DNA of 64,000 nucleotides, from assembly GCF_006546655.1 (NCBI RefSeq), contig NZ_VIAQ01000012.1, positions 62,001-126,000 of the forward strand. Reading direction: 5' to 3'. A program made the translations under genes and the position numbers. The notes beneath the pieces were generated by a model. It worked only from the letters and a program-made list of their open reading frames with translations, did no database searches and was not told the origin of the DNA. This document shows positions 1 through 9,823 of this stretch, piece after piece; position 1 is the stretch's first letter, and the number at the start of each line of letters is the position of its first letter. Origin of the DNA: Methanolobus vulcani (GTDB lineage: Archaea; Halobacteriota; Methanosarcinia; Methanosarcinales; Methanosarcinaceae).

Positions 1-145
1 ATCATAAATTGTAAGCCATACACACGTATGAACTGTAAGGCATAGTTAAGAAAAATATGAATACATAAGCATACACCATTTTGTACAACTAACCACGCTA
101 AAGCAACAAGATTACAAAATCATACGCGTAGGAAAATATAAAAAA

Positions 146-673
146 TCAGTATCCTTCGCGGTTGCGGCCCTGTTCTATTGACATTTTTAAAACATCTGGC
201 TCCTGTGAGCCCAGCAGGAGGCGCTTCCCATTTCTAAATTCAAGCATCAGACCTTTATTACCACTTATGTTGTAGGCTTTACCGTTGCGACCATACCTTA
301 TGCCCCAACCACCATAATCCCTCAGTGGTCGATAGCGCACAACCTCAGCAGAGATTATGTCACTAAAAGGAAAATGCTTGAAGGAAAGGTGGAACGGGAA
401 GAACTTCAAGTAAAGACCACTGTTGCGCACAACAAACACAAGACGGATAGAAAGCATGAAAATTGGAAAAATAATTCCCATACCAATCAGAATTGCCAGC
501 ATCCCTTCATCTGATGCAGGATTACTGCCGAATGGACGGCCATATACGAGCTGTTCTATAGCGCCGTACCATGTCAGCCCGGTAGTCACAAGTAACAGTG
601 CCAGTAACCAGATTTGCCTGAATTTCTGAACCTCCCGGAAAATCACAGAGTCTGCTGAATCATCGTAAGTCAT
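146..673 (-). CDS. Hypothetical membrane protein, 175 aa
   Basis: I do not recognise a named function. The chosen ATG (codon at 671-673) gives 175 residues and clears the upstream cutA gene; a longer reading would run into cutA on the other strand. Two hydrophobic segments lie at about residues 20-40 and 58-80 (rich in L, I, F and V), followed by a soluble C-terminal half. That half contains a short stretch with several Arg, Tyr and Gly residues (RYRPLRDYGGWGIRYG) and a beta-rich tail, as in small archaeal and bacterial membrane proteins with a PH-like cytoplasmic part. It is divergent from cutA, with no operon partner. Confidence 0.6.
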   Translation of the reverse strand: MTYDDSADSVIFREVQKFRQIWLLALLLVTTGLTWYGAIEQLVYGRPFGSNPASDEGMLAILIGMGIIFPIFMLSIRLVFVVRNSGLYLKFFPFHLSFKHFPFSDIISAEVVRYRPLRDYGGWGIRYGRNGKAYNISGNKGLMLEFRNGKRLLLGSQEPDVLKMSIEQGRNREGY

Positions 674-738
674 CAACAAAAAATAAGAATCTGAAAATAT
701 ATAATCATTATTAATATTGTGACTACGAGGTGAACAAT

Positions 739-1044
739 ATGCATTCCATTGTATATACCACAACTTCAAGCAAAGAAGAAGCCAGGAAAATTGCCAGGGA
801 ACTTGTGGAAGGTAAACTTGCTGCCTGTATCAATATACATGAAATTGATTCTGTGTATTCATGGGAAGGTAATATTGAGGAAGAACAGGAATTCGCACTC
901 TCCGTAAAGACTGCAACATCAAAAATACAGCAGGCTATTGACAGAATAAAAGAGATGCATAGTTATGAATTACCTGCAATAATAACATGGAAGATCAGTG
1001 GCGATAAAGAATACCTTAAATGGATATCCGAAATGACAGATTAA
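739..1044 (+). CDS. cutA: Divalent-cation tolerance protein CutA
   Basis: A 101-residue protein of normal CutA1 length. The family forms trimeric ferredoxin-like cytosolic proteins linked to copper and other metal-ion tolerance; the exact biochemical role is unsettled. Visible family features are the early TTTSSKEEARKIAR stretch, the LAACINI strand and the SYELPAI segment before the last strand. An in-frame GTG lies nine bases upstream, but GAGGTG at 727-732 is correctly spaced for the ATG at 739, so that start was chosen. The gene is monocistronic, divergent from a membrane protein and convergent with mscS. Confidence 0.9.
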   Translation: MHSIVYTTTSSKEEARKIARELVEGKLAACINIHEIDSVYSWEGNIEEEQEFALSVKTATSKIQQAIDRIKEMHSYELPAIITWKISGDKEYLKWISEMTD

Positions 1045-1045
1045 A

Positions 1046-1097
1046 TCAAAAAAGAAGGTAAAGAAGATAAAGAAACTGATTGCAGGATGCGGCAATC
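1046..1097 (-). terminator. Putative terminator of the MscS gene
   Basis: A 6 bp stem (GATTGC at 1078-1083 and GCAATC at 1092-1097) is followed, on the minus strand, by a long pyrimidine tract with several T runs reaching a T6 near 1046-1052. This matches the U-rich termination typical of archaea. It sits between convergent cutA and mscS and probably serves the minus-strand gene. Confidence 0.45.
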
Positions 1098-1123
1098 AAT
1101 TTCACGATCATTTCTTACGATAA

Positions 1124-2209
1124 CTACCTCTGATGAATAATAGTCCTGACAGGGAAAGGAATCTCGATACCCTCTTTCTCAAATTCAGCATTGATCTTTG
1201 TATTAACCTCGTTAATCACAGTGAATTTTTCACCCGGATGAGTTACCCACATAATGATTGCAAAATCAAGACTGGAATCTCCGTGGTTATCAAACCTGAC
1301 ATAAGGAGAAGGGTCATCAAGTACGAAATTCACAGTTTTTGCAATGTCTGTCAGAATACCCCTAACCTTTTCAACATCGGAGCCGTAAGCAACACCTATT
1401 GTTACCTTAACCATCATTGTCTCTTCCGGTGAAGTATAATTAGTAACCTTACTGTTTGCGATTATGCTATTTGGAATTACTATCATGTTGTTGTAGAGAT
1501 TCTTTATTCTGGTACTGCGAAGACCAATTTCCTGCACGATACCTATCTCACCGTCATCGATCTCAATCCTGTCCCCTGGTTTGAAAGGCTGGTCGAAGTA
1601 AATTGAAAGACCACCGAAGAACTGGGAAATTGTATCCTGTGCAGCAAAAGCGACTGCCAATCCTACGATACCTGCTGATGCAAAAAGAGGCAGTATATCT
1701 GCATCCCACACACATTTCAATATTGCAAGGATACCGAAGAAAACAATGAGTACGTCAACTATGTTCTTGAATAAAGGCAGAAGTTCATCATCCAGTTGAG
1801 TATCTGTTTTTTTGACAAGATGAGAGAAAACGTGCTTGAAAAGGACTTTGTCTATCTTCAGCAGAGCAAATATCCACAGAACACCCAGACCCGTTAGAAG
1901 AAGACCCATAATAAGCTCTATAGCAGCATTTCCAGGGAGTACAATTTCTGCTGCAAGGAAAGCTCCCACAAATGCAACCGTATAGAATATTGGTTTTTTA
2001 AGCGCATCAACAATAAGGTAGTCACAGTCATACCGTGTCTTTGCAGTATAATGCAGGAAGACCTCCTCAAACAAAATATCTGCGATAAAAGCCAGTATAA
2101 CCGATGCAACGATCACAATTGTTGCAGTCACAATATCCGAACCAAAAACCCCGGATTGAGACTGCACAAACTGGTTAATATAAACAGGAATCGTATTGTT
2201 CAGAAACAT
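1124..2209 (-). CDS. mscS: MscS-family small-conductance mechanosensitive channel
   Basis: A 361-residue membrane protein. About five hydrophobic segments occupy the first 180 residues, followed by the conserved MscS core: the pore helix GLAVAFAAQDTISQFFGG and the beta domain with QPFKPGDRIEI and RSTRIKNLYNNMIVIPNS. The C-terminal alpha/beta vestibule domain runs to residue 361. Such channels open under membrane tension and release osmolytes during hypo-osmotic shock. A TATA-like element centred near 2233 lies about 25 nt upstream of the ATG, so the mRNA may be leaderless. The gene is divergent from the TPR gene and stands alone. Confidence 0.9.
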   Translation of the reverse strand: MFLNNTIPVYINQFVQSQSGVFGSDIVTATIVIVASVILAFIADILFEEVFLHYTAKTRYDCDYLIVDALKKPIFYTVAFVGAFLAAEIVLPGNAAIELIMGLLLTGLGVLWIFALLKIDKVLFKHVFSHLVKKTDTQLDDELLPLFKNIVDVLIVFFGILAILKCVWDADILPLFASAGIVGLAVAFAAQDTISQFFGGLSIYFDQPFKPGDRIEIDDGEIGIVQEIGLRSTRIKNLYNNMIVIPNSIIANSKVTNYTSPEETMMVKVTIGVAYGSDVEKVRGILTDIAKTVNFVLDDPSPYVRFDNHGDSSLDFAIIMWVTHPGEKFTVINEVNTKINAEFEKEGIEIPFPVRTIIHQR

Positions 2210-2320
2210 GCTGCTTGGTTTTGAATAAAATATATATAAACTTTGTTAAACAAACAATGGATTTAGAGAGTGAAATCACGGCAAGAAGAATAATATAGTG
2301 CCCCGCAGATTAATCGAATA

Positions 2321-3016
2321 ATGAAAGAACGGAATTCTGATGTTGCAGCTATGTGGATAGAAAAAGGATTCAATGAACAGGATCCTGAAAAAAAGCTGCA
2401 CTACTTTGGCCTGGCACTTGAACTCGATCCAAATAATCCAGTGGCACTCAACAACAAGGGCATGCTACTATATAAAAAAGGAAAATTTCACGAAGCTATC
2501 GAGTGTTATGACAGGATACTTAAACAGTACAACATGTCCAGATATCTCCCCGCCCTTTATAACAAAGCCCTGGCATTAAAGAAAATGGAACGTTTTGAGG
2601 CTGCTCTTACTTTTATGAACAGGGCATTGAAACAGCAGCCTGATAACGGGAAGATCAAGCTGCATGTGGAAAATCTTACACGCATTGTCGAAGGAAAAGA
2701 AGAAATTAAACCTCGCATGGAAACCCGGATACCAATAGAAAAACTTGCTGTTAATCAGGTATACACACTATGGGAGCCACCGGCAGTAAGCACACTTCTT
2801 GCTTATGAGATGAAATGCAGCCATAAGGACATCAAATATTACAAGGGTTTTGGAGAAGACCTTGTTAAAGAGAAGATAATCCAGGATAAGATCAGCAGGA
2901 GAGTATACTGTTGCGGAACATGCCGTTTTCGCAAAGATGAACTGTGCCAGCATAAAGACACAAAAGCAATGTTGATTTCCCAAAATGCCATATGCAAAAA
3001 CTTCAGGCCGGAATAA
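2321..3016 (+). CDS. TPR-repeat protein with C-terminal cysteine cluster
   Basis: A 231-residue protein. Residues 5-125 form about three tetratricopeptide repeats (LHYFGLALELDPNNPVALNNKG, then two more A-L-x-N-K type units), a protein-protein interaction scaffold. A linker of about 40 residues leads to a second domain whose last 40 residues carry a cysteine set (YCCGTCRF, DELC, AICKNF) suited to binding zinc or an Fe-S cluster. The partner and function are unknown. A TATA-like element near 2290 is about 28 nt from the ATG, suggesting a leaderless or very short leader transcript. It is divergent from mscS and convergent with top6A. Confidence 0.7.
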   Translation: MKERNSDVAAMWIEKGFNEQDPEKKLHYFGLALELDPNNPVALNNKGMLLYKKGKFHEAIECYDRILKQYNMSRYLPALYNKALALKKMERFEAALTFMNRALKQQPDNGKIKLHVENLTRIVEGKEEIKPRMETRIPIEKLAVNQVYTLWEPPAVSTLLAYEMKCSHKDIKYYKGFGEDLVKEKIIQDKISRRVYCCGTCRFRKDELCQHKDTKAMLISQNAICKNFRPE

Positions 3017-3083
3017 GAATTTATGATTGAAAATTAACTATAAAACCAACTAAAAACTAACTAAAAAGATAATGAAAAGAGTA

Positions 3084-4193
3084 TCAGAGGATACCCAGAT
3101 CAGTCAGACGCTCCGGAAGATATCTGTCCGTCACAAAATCAAGACCTTTTCCTGCAAAGGCCTGCTGTTCAGCCTTTTTGTTAATATCAAGCTGGAGACT
3201 TATCTGTTCTTTCCAGTAATCGCTGGCAAACCTTGGATCTGTAAGCTCACTCCGCAGGGCGGCCACATCTTTGTCTGTGAGTTTATCCGTGGACAATTCA
3301 TATTCAACAATATCAGAAGGCTGAACACCAATGAACTGTGCACCGGGTGTTGCCATATGTTCTGAAAGATGTGCACTTTTAATAGCACCGTATGCCACCG
3401 ATGCAAAGATACGATATGACCATGGGTCACCATCAGTAAAGACAACTACAGGAATATTCAACTCCTCATTCATCCTCTTGATGATACGACGTGTAGAACG
3501 TGCAGGCTGACCCTTCAGGTGAACAAGAATAGCATCATTTCTGTCATCAAATCCATTTTCAATAAGCCTGGCATACATACCACCAGTCTCAATGGCAATG
3601 ATGAATTTTGCATCCGTATCAAGGAACTCGATATTCTCCACGTTGAAGGGAATCTGATAACCACTCTCACCGATATCCTCCTGACAATGAATCACACGGT
3701 CACCACGTTTTGTTTCTTCCCGCAGGCGTATAGGACCGAACATAGTTGCACCATCCTCTTCAGGACGCATGTGGAAGTATTCCCTCTGGAGACCGGAAAT
3801 TATCTCAAGATCCTCGATGAGCCTGTCACTTTCAGGCTGTTCACGGAATTTAGCTATATCCCAGTTCTCTGAAATATAATACAACTCCCTCAAAGTAGAC
3901 CCCCTGTTCTGCCCAAGGTGGTTCTTTACCAGGAAATCTATAACATGACTGGTTTTCAATAGTTGGAAAGCACCTTTTACGGTTTTGACACTTCTTTCAG
4001 TTTCCCTGTCACCATAGACCCATACATCACTATCCTCACTGTACTCGATATTAGCTTTTGTACGACTGGGAAGGGAGACATTGGGCACTACCTCATCAAT
4101 GAACTGATCGTATAATTTACCTGCAAGACCAAGCAAGCGCCCGCTTGCAATATCGTCATGTTCTGTTTTCTGTTGAGAAATATTGTCTGCCAT
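3084..4193 (-). CDS. top6A: DNA topoisomerase VI subunit A
   Basis: A 369-residue catalytic subunit of the type IIB topoisomerase (A2B2), which relaxes and decatenates duplex DNA by an ATP-dependent double-strand break. The 5Y-CAP winged-helix part contains the expected tyrosine pair in TLRELYYIS (Y105/Y106), one of which attacks DNA. The Toprim domain shows the acidic motif [12 protein letters not shown] near residues 252-263 that binds magnesium. Length is normal. The gene starts 4 bases after the top6B stop, so the two are co-transcribed. Confidence 0.97.
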   Translation of the reverse strand: MADNISQQKTEHDDIASGRLLGLAGKLYDQFIDEVVPNVSLPSRTKANIEYSEDSDVWVYGDRETERSVKTVKGAFQLLKTSHVIDFLVKNHLGQNRGSTLRELYYISENWDIAKFREQPESDRLIEDLEIISGLQREYFHMRPEEDGATMFGPIRLREETKRGDRVIHCQEDIGESGYQIPFNVENIEFLDTDAKFIIAIETGGMYARLIENGFDDRNDAILVHLKGQPARSTRRIIKRMNEELNIPVVVFTDGDPWSYRIFASVAYGAIKSAHLSEHMATPGAQFIGVQPSDIVEYELSTDKLTDKDVAALRSELTDPRFASDYWKEQISLQLDINKKAEQQAFAGKGLDFVTDRYLPERLTDLGIL

Positions 4194-4197
4194 TTAT

Positions 4198-6060
4198 TTA
4201 CCCCCTGATAGCTTTTGCACCGGTAACAAGTTCTTCATCAAGACCCTCTACTATTAAAGTAGGTAATTTCGCAATCTCTGCCTCGCTAAGTGTTGCTACA
4301 GAGTAACTGAGAACTTTAGAGGCTCCCGGAGAAACACTGAGTTTCCATATATAATCAAAATCATTACCCATGTTTATGACCGTAGGCTCTGGCACTGCAT
4401 TTTCAATATTAAAAGGAACCATATCATGCACATTGAAATTCTGCTTTTTACTTGTATAGTTCTTGGCCCTGATGGAGATCTTAGCACCACCATTGCCATC
4501 AGTTTCTACTATCCTGTCAACCAGAAGATTACCCATTACTTTTGCAACAACAGGATTTATGTCAGGAACATCACGTTCAAGAGTTTCAGCAAGCTTGCTG
4601 GCCAATTTTGGAAGTACCTTTGTGATTATAACCTCTTTTTCACGCCTCTTTTTAAGATCGTTACGTTTGTTAAGATACCGGTTCATCTTTCTGGCTACTT
4701 CTTTGATGGCAAGCTCTACCTCATCCCTGATTTCAGGAATCTCTGCCACTGCATCCTTTGATTCGGATGTGAACGGCACATTGGTTGATGCTACGTGAAC
4801 CAGGATAACCACAGGACCTGTGGGGAGTCCTCCACCGGGCTGGCTCAGTCCATATTGTTTCCACTTGACAGACTCAACGGCATGAGTGATAACACATCCA
4901 CCCTGCTGATACAGGAGTGGAACCCTGTTGGCAAAACGCATGATATCCACACGATCATCTTTCTGGAGTTCACCGCCATAGGCGATACCAACTTCAACAA
5001 TGAAAGGATTGCCCGAGAATACTGATGCATTCCTGGTAGTGGTAGCGATAAAATCAACACTGAATTCTTTCTCAAGTCCTTTATAAATAAGATCCTCACC
5101 AATGGGAGAGAGACAATCTGTAGGAGGAGCCATTATTTTTACTTTTGAGAACGCATCCAGTAACTTACGAGACTGATCCCTGGTCATCTCATGAGGATCC
5201 AGATCTGGATCAAGACCGGAAGCCTTGCATATCTCTTCTGCGGCAAGGTGGCCGATCTTTGAAAATGAATAACGCAGGAATGGAGAAAGCTTCTGTCTTT
5301 CAGTGTACCTCAGCATTTTCATGAGAGTACCCAGTTCAATTCCATGAGGGTGCGGAAGAATCTCTTTTGCCGGAACAGGAAGTTTGTCTGTTGCTCTTTC
5401 AAAGGTTTCCTGATTCCCATCTGGTTCGATAAGAGTGATTCTTGCATGAGGATTTACGATTGCGGTGGCTTTCAGGTACTCATAGATAGACTGACGTCTT
5501 CCTTTGACATAGGAAGCTTCCATTTCCATTTCAATACGTGTACCATGCGGCCTGTCCCAATCCACCACATCATCCTTGAGAATCTCTGGATCATTGGTGC
5601 TGGTGTTTATCATCAGCTCGTAATAATGAGCAGGTTTTCCATGACCTATTTTGGATATGATCTTTGTGTGATGACCGGATGTCAGTTGAGAATAAAGTAC
5701 CGATGCGGATATACCTATACCCTGCTGACCACGGCTTTGTTTTAGAGCGTGGAACCTTGAACCGTAAAGGAGTTTTGCAAAGACCTTTGGAATCTGTTCC
5801 TTGATAATACCAGGTCCGTTGTCTTCCACGATGATAATTACGTTGTCTTTTCCCGAGCGTTCTATGTGAAGGAATATATCTGGGAGAATCTCTGATTCCT
5901 CACATGCATCAAGAGAGTTATCCACTGCTTCCTTGACCGTTGTTATTAGACTGCGCGGGGCTGAATCAAATCCCAGTATTTGCCTGTTCTTTTCAAAGAA
6001 CTCTGCAACGCTTATTGATTTCTGGTTTTTGGCAAGTTCTTCTGCAATTGGATTATCCAT
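4198..6060 (-). CDS. top6B: DNA topoisomerase VI subunit B
   Basis: The ATPase subunit of topoisomerase VI, 620 residues from the ATG chosen here. The GHKL fold is clear: [12 protein letters not shown] (N box), VEDNGPGI (G1) and [11 protein letters not shown] (G2) in the first 140 residues, followed by the H2TH and transducer domains with the conserved switch lysine region [10 protein letters not shown]. An upstream GTG at 6088-6090 would add ten residues. The ATG at 6060 is preferred because GAGGAA precedes it and a TATA box centred near 6124 would give a leader of about 38 nt. It is the first gene of the top6B-top6A operon. Confidence 0.96.
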   Translation of the reverse strand: MDNPIAEELAKNQKSISVAEFFEKNRQILGFDSAPRSLITTVKEAVDNSLDACEESEILPDIFLHIERSGKDNVIIIVEDNGPGIIKEQIPKVFAKLLYGSRFHALKQSRGQQGIGISASVLYSQLTSGHHTKIISKIGHGKPAHYYELMINTSTNDPEILKDDVVDWDRPHGTRIEMEMEASYVKGRRQSIYEYLKATAIVNPHARITLIEPDGNQETFERATDKLPVPAKEILPHPHGIELGTLMKMLRYTERQKLSPFLRYSFSKIGHLAAEEICKASGLDPDLDPHEMTRDQSRKLLDAFSKVKIMAPPTDCLSPIGEDLIYKGLEKEFSVDFIATTTRNASVFSGNPFIVEVGIAYGGELQKDDRVDIMRFANRVPLLYQQGGCVITHAVESVKWKQYGLSQPGGGLPTGPVVILVHVASTNVPFTSESKDAVAEIPEIRDEVELAIKEVARKMNRYLNKRNDLKKRREKEVIITKVLPKLASKLAETLERDVPDINPVVAKVMGNLLVDRIVETDGNGGAKISIRAKNYTSKKQNFNVHDMVPFNIENAVPEPTVINMGNDFDYIWKLSVSPGASKVLSYSVATLSEAEIAKLPTLIVEGLDEELVTGAKAIRG

Positions 6061-6237
6061 AAAAGTATCTTCCTCGTCCGTTATTGCCACTATCCCTTGT
6101 GACCAGAAAACAATAACCGGGAATATATAAAAATGTTTTTTTTAGAATCACGGATTATATCTTTTCCATGATTCCATTTTTTAAGCAGTTTATACTACTT
6201 ACGTTGACCGTATTCTAAATTAAAAAAGAAATGAAAT

Positions 6238-6471
6238 CTATTTCAACTCTGCACCCACAATTGTCTGGGTCGCAGTGACTGATTCTGTTTCACGTATAAG
6301 GTCGACTATGCTGTTGAGATGCCCAAGGTCATCAACCTCAATAATCACAACAAAGTCATATTCTCCAAAAACATGATAGATGTCCTTTATACCTTCTATT
6401 CTGTTGAGTTCGTTAAAAGCTGACCTTTCACTACCAGGCAGCACGTTTACCATAGTTACGCCGATCACCAT
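6238..6471 (-). CDS. Stand-alone Lrp/AsnC ligand-binding (RAM) domain protein
   Basis: A 77-residue protein consisting only of the alpha-beta sensor domain found at the C-terminus of Lrp/AsnC regulators; the helix-turn-helix is absent. Recognisable parts are MVNVLPGSE, the central GIKDIYHVFGEYDFVVIIE and the final TQTIVGAELK. In Lrp proteins this domain oligomerises and binds amino acids. Stand-alone copies are common in archaea, probably as partners or modulators of full-length regulators (inference). The ATG at 6471 was chosen over a longer reading because the extension does not resemble the fold. A U-rich tract follows the gene on the minus strand (6219-6237). Confidence 0.85.
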   Translation of the reverse strand: MVIGVTMVNVLPGSERSAFNELNRIEGIKDIYHVFGEYDFVVIIEVDDLGHLNSIVDLIRETESVTATQTIVGAELK

Positions 6472-7271
6472 TGTATCACTTAGACAGAAGTAGGATACAA
6501 AGTATATAGAAGTTTTCAATAATTCATTTGAGGCTCAAATAAGCAGGAAATCTTGCTGGATCATTTTCGTAGTCAACCGCCATAGTTCAGATGAACACCT
6601 CATTATGATGATGAGTATAATGGCAATCTTTATATACGAAGAATATCATACTAAGTGTTGATGAGCGGGTTATCCTCTTTTTGACAATAACCCCCACTCC
6701 CCAACCCGCTCATACTCCACTCCATTTTTCTTACATACAATATCAAAGAAACAGATAGCTTAAGCTGTTTTTCATATATAAGTCTATAACTATAGACACC
6801 AGAAGTTATGATTTTATTGCACGTATGATGAAACATACTGAATCATACATTTGCTCAATAAAAATAACAGGCCACTTTTTTCTATTATGCTACACAATTC
6901 ACACTAAACAATACAACAATCAAAATAAAAACATATGATTATATTCCACGTATACATCCATTCATTTGAAGACAAAAGTTGCGAAACAATCATTTAATTA
7001 ATGGGAACAGATAGAATCCAAAAGCTTTGGAACAAGAAAACAAAATAAAAAGAAGCAGATAAACAAAACCAGGCAACATTACACACAAAAAATTACAATC
7101 TGATAATTATAAATTAAAATATAGCATATATAGCAAACATAATAACATAAATAGCGCATAATATATATTCCACCATATATAACAGATTACACATACTATG
7201 TTGTAAGCTATCTGGCCACTGGTTTTTTGACAAAATACAAAGCAACACTGAAGTATTAACCCAGAACAATA
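6472..7271. other. 800 bp AT-rich intergenic region
   Basis: No convincing protein gene lies here. A 61-codon minus-strand reading frame at 6651-6836 has no recognisable features and overlaps the hairpin described below. The region holds the promoter of the Lrp-domain gene, one candidate small RNA (6659-6732) and about 500 bp of very AT-rich DNA downstream of rfcL in which I see nothing definite. Confidence 0.6.
6659..6732 (+). ncRNA. Candidate small RNA with alternative hairpins
   Basis: A TATA element (TTTATATA, 6629-6636) sits about 26 nt upstream of an 11 bp perfect inverted repeat: ATGAGCGGGTT at 6661-6671 and AACCCGCTCAT at 6703-6713. Part of the left arm can pair instead with ATAACCC at 6687-6693, giving two mutually exclusive hairpins. 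A T-rich stretch (TTTTTCTT, 6725-6732) follows as a plausible terminator. There is no open reading frame of note on this strand. This is an inference from promoter, structure and terminator spacing; no known family was recognised. Confidence 0.4.
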
Positions 7272-8780
7272 TCAGAAATCAAATAATGTTTTTTGTGGTT
7301 TTGCTGCAACTTCCTTTTTAGCAGGTGTTGCCCCTTCATCCTTATTCGGAAAGCCCTTTCCAAAAGCTGAATCTAATGTGGCATTATTTGAAGCTGGCAG
7401 GCTATCAAAACTAAGTTGAGAAGGATCCTTCTTTGGTGCAGCCTTTTCAACAAAAAATGCAGGCTCATCTGCCGGAATGAATACCTGACGTTTTTTCTGT
7501 GCATCATCATACACCGCCTGAAGCTTTTTTGTGACCTTCTTTGCTCCCACCATATGAAGCATTTCATCCATATCCAGTCCAAGAACAGCCACAACATCAG
7601 CAGCATATTCATCTTCCTGAATCAGGCGGGAATACATACCTGCCACCTCAAGACGAGAATATCGCATTGATTCATTACAATGTGAACCAATCTTTACAGC
7701 AATATTGTTTCTCATATTGCGCCTTGAACGCATCTGCCCCATCTTACGCCACAGAGATGGTGGCTGATATTTTACAAAACCTCCCCGCACTCTGGATTTA
7801 GAAACTACCGTACCACCAGTCATAAGCATGCCTGCGTAACGCCACATGCGATAGTTCTGGCGCCTGCGCACACGTCCAAGAAAACGGTCAGAGCGGGAAA
7901 GATAGGAATACCCGGCAATAATATCAGGAGTCAAAGCCTCCTCACCTTTGCCAGTATACTGATATGGAAGATTTTCATCAACCCAGTGAATCAGATCCTC
8001 TGGTGTTTCATCAAGGTTATAGGTAGCTTCTAGGGCAGATGAAACATCCTTGCCCTTGAATATCCTCCCAACTACCTTGAATATGGATTCCTTATTATCA
8101 CGTTCAGAAGTGGAAATATCCTCGATATTGATCTCAGTACGCCCCATTGCAATTGCCTGGAGGTCATTTACAGCACTTCTGAAATCACCATCAGCAGATT
8201 CTGCAATCTTCTCAATCACACCCACGCCGCACATAACATCTTCCTGTGCTGCTATTTTCTTGAGTGCCGGAACCATAGAGCGAGATTGTACCGAGCCAAA
8301 TTTAAGTTCCAGACATAAAGAACGTACAGTAGATGAAAGTCCGTAAATATCGTTGGCTATCAGAACAATAGGCTGACTGGCTTTCTTGATAACATCAACT
8401 ATGGCACGTGCACCACCACGGTCACTGTTTCCGTGGAGATTATCAGCCTCATCAAGAATTATGAGTCTCTTATCAGATGTACCAGTGAGGGTTTTCATCG
8501 TAGAAGCTGACCCTGCAATCTTTTCAATAACACCTGCAGTCCTCTGGTCACTTGCATTAAGCTCGATGACCTCCCAATTCATATCTCTGGCAAGAGCATG
8601 TGCAGATGAAGTTTTACCAATACCTGCCTGACCGTGCAATACTACTGCCCTTTTTTCAGGAGTACCAAATTCCCATTGTTCACCCCAATTCCTGAGATCA
8701 TCTATCACTTTCTTGTGGCCAACCACATCGCTAAGTGAGACTGGCCTGTACTTCTCTGCCCATTCCATCTGCACAGTCAT
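7272..8780 (-). CDS. rfcL: Replication factor C large subunit
   Basis: A 502-residue AAA+ clamp-loader subunit that, with RfcS, loads the PCNA sliding clamp onto primed DNA. The Walker A motif is [12 protein letters not shown] (about residue 50) and Walker B is [12 protein letters not shown]. The central collar region and the lysine-rich C-terminal tail are typical of archaeal RfcL. The last residues, QKTLFDF, form a PCNA-interacting (PIP) box. The longer reading would start at a TTG, so the ATG at 8780 was chosen. No rfcS gene lies in the window. It is divergent from mtxX, with about 90 bp between them. Confidence 0.96.
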   Translation of the reverse strand: MTVQMEWAEKYRPVSLSDVVGHKKVIDDLRNWGEQWEFGTPEKRAVVLHGQAGIGKTSSAHALARDMNWEVIELNASDQRTAGVIEKIAGSASTMKTLTGTSDKRLIILDEADNLHGNSDRGGARAIVDVIKKASQPIVLIANDIYGLSSTVRSLCLELKFGSVQSRSMVPALKKIAAQEDVMCGVGVIEKIAESADGDFRSAVNDLQAIAMGRTEINIEDISTSERDNKESIFKVVGRIFKGKDVSSALEATYNLDETPEDLIHWVDENLPYQYTGKGEEALTPDIIAGYSYLSRSDRFLGRVRRRQNYRMWRYAGMLMTGGTVVSKSRVRGGFVKYQPPSLWRKMGQMRSRRNMRNNIAVKIGSHCNESMRYSRLEVAGMYSRLIQEDEYAADVVAVLGLDMDEMLHMVGAKKVTKKLQAVYDDAQKKRQVFIPADEPAFFVEKAAPKKDPSQLSFDSLPASNNATLDSAFGKGFPNKDEGATPAKKEVAAKPQKTLFDF

Positions 8781-8868
8781 GATATTACCCAATATTCAGG
8801 AAAAGTAATTAATGTTTGCACCACTTTTGTTGTTCTGATTGATATTATTGATGGTAGAGGTATCATCC

Positions 8869-9723
8869 ATGGGATCAAACAGTACAGAAAATCTCCTGGG
8901 CCTTATAGAAAAAAGGGCATTACAGAACAGGGCAAGAGTTGCCATAGGGGTACGCAGCCCAAGTCCCAAGATACTAAAGAGTGCAAGGGATGCACATGTT
9001 GCAGGATATGCACATGTGATGCTGGTAGGCAACAAACAAGAAATTGAAGAGATAGGTACAGATCTTGAGATAATTGGAACGAACGATCCTGAAAGAACTC
9101 TGGGAGACTTGCTAAAGTCCAGATATGTGGATGCGGCAGTCAGAGGAACAGCAGGAGCCTCTCAAACATTATCACACCTCAAGAAGATGCTGAACCAGGA
9201 AAACCTTCACAGGATTGCATTATTGCAGACTAATGAAGGAACACCTTTTTTCATAGCACCTGTTGGAATTGATGAAGGAAATGAACTGGCCGACAAGATT
9301 GAATTCATCAAGCTTGGCGTTGAATACATAAGACGATTTAACATTGAACCGGTTGTTGGAATTCTATCTGGTGGACGACTTGGGGACTTGGGACGTAACA
9401 GCCGTGTTGACCAGACGCTTGCCGAAGGGGACTTCATTGTAAACAGGATAAGAGAACAGGGAATTGATGCAAAGCATTATACAATCCTCATAGAAGATGC
9501 AATAAAGGAAGCAAATTTCATCCTCGCCCCGGATGGAATTTCAGGAAACCTGATATTCAGGACACTTGTATTTCTGGGAGGAGGTTATGGATATGGAGCG
9601 CCGATACTTATGGATGATTATGTATTTGTGGACACATCCAGGGTCGGAGGTCACTATAACAAGGCAATAATGCTTGCCAGCGCACTGGTTGGAAAGCAAG
9701 AGACAAGTACTGAAAAACAGTAA
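8869..9723 (+). CDS. mtxX: Methanogenesis marker protein MtxX (putative methyltransferase-related)
   Basis: A 284-residue protein resembling the MtxX family (methanogenesis marker protein 4), restricted to methanogens and distantly related to phosphate acyltransferases. Typical stretches are the N-terminal RARVAIGVRSPSPKIL, the central VGILSGGRLGDLGR and ANFILAPDGISGNL, and the Gly-rich FLGGGYGYGAP. Its biochemical role is not established; an old proposal links it to methyltransferase complexes. GAGGTAT at 8856-8862 gives good spacing to the ATG at 8869, preferred over TTG 8839 and ATG 8851. A T6 run right after the stop (about 9730) may be its terminator. Confidence 0.88.
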   Translation: MGSNSTENLLGLIEKRALQNRARVAIGVRSPSPKILKSARDAHVAGYAHVMLVGNKQEIEEIGTDLEIIGTNDPERTLGDLLKSRYVDAAVRGTAGASQTLSHLKKMLNQENLHRIALLQTNEGTPFFIAPVGIDEGNELADKIEFIKLGVEYIRRFNIEPVVGILSGGRLGDLGRNSRVDQTLAEGDFIVNRIREQGIDAKHYTILIEDAIKEANFILAPDGISGNLIFRTLVFLGGGYGYGAPILMDDYVFVDTSRVGGHYNKAIMLASALVGKQETSTEKQ

Positions 9724-9823
9724 CAATAATTTTTTATACCGGATGTATACAATCTAAATTATAAGATTTATTTTATCATGGGAATAGTATTGTGCAATTA
9801 AATATTCATAGGGAATGAACGAT

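Noticed and set aside
1-145. Similarity between the first 45 bases and 14645-14680
   Set aside because: About 20 of 28 positions agree in an AT-rich background; this is too weak to call a repeat or attachment site.
6651-6836. 61-codon minus-strand frame
   Set aside because: No protein features or ribosome-binding site; it overlaps the hairpin of the candidate small RNA.
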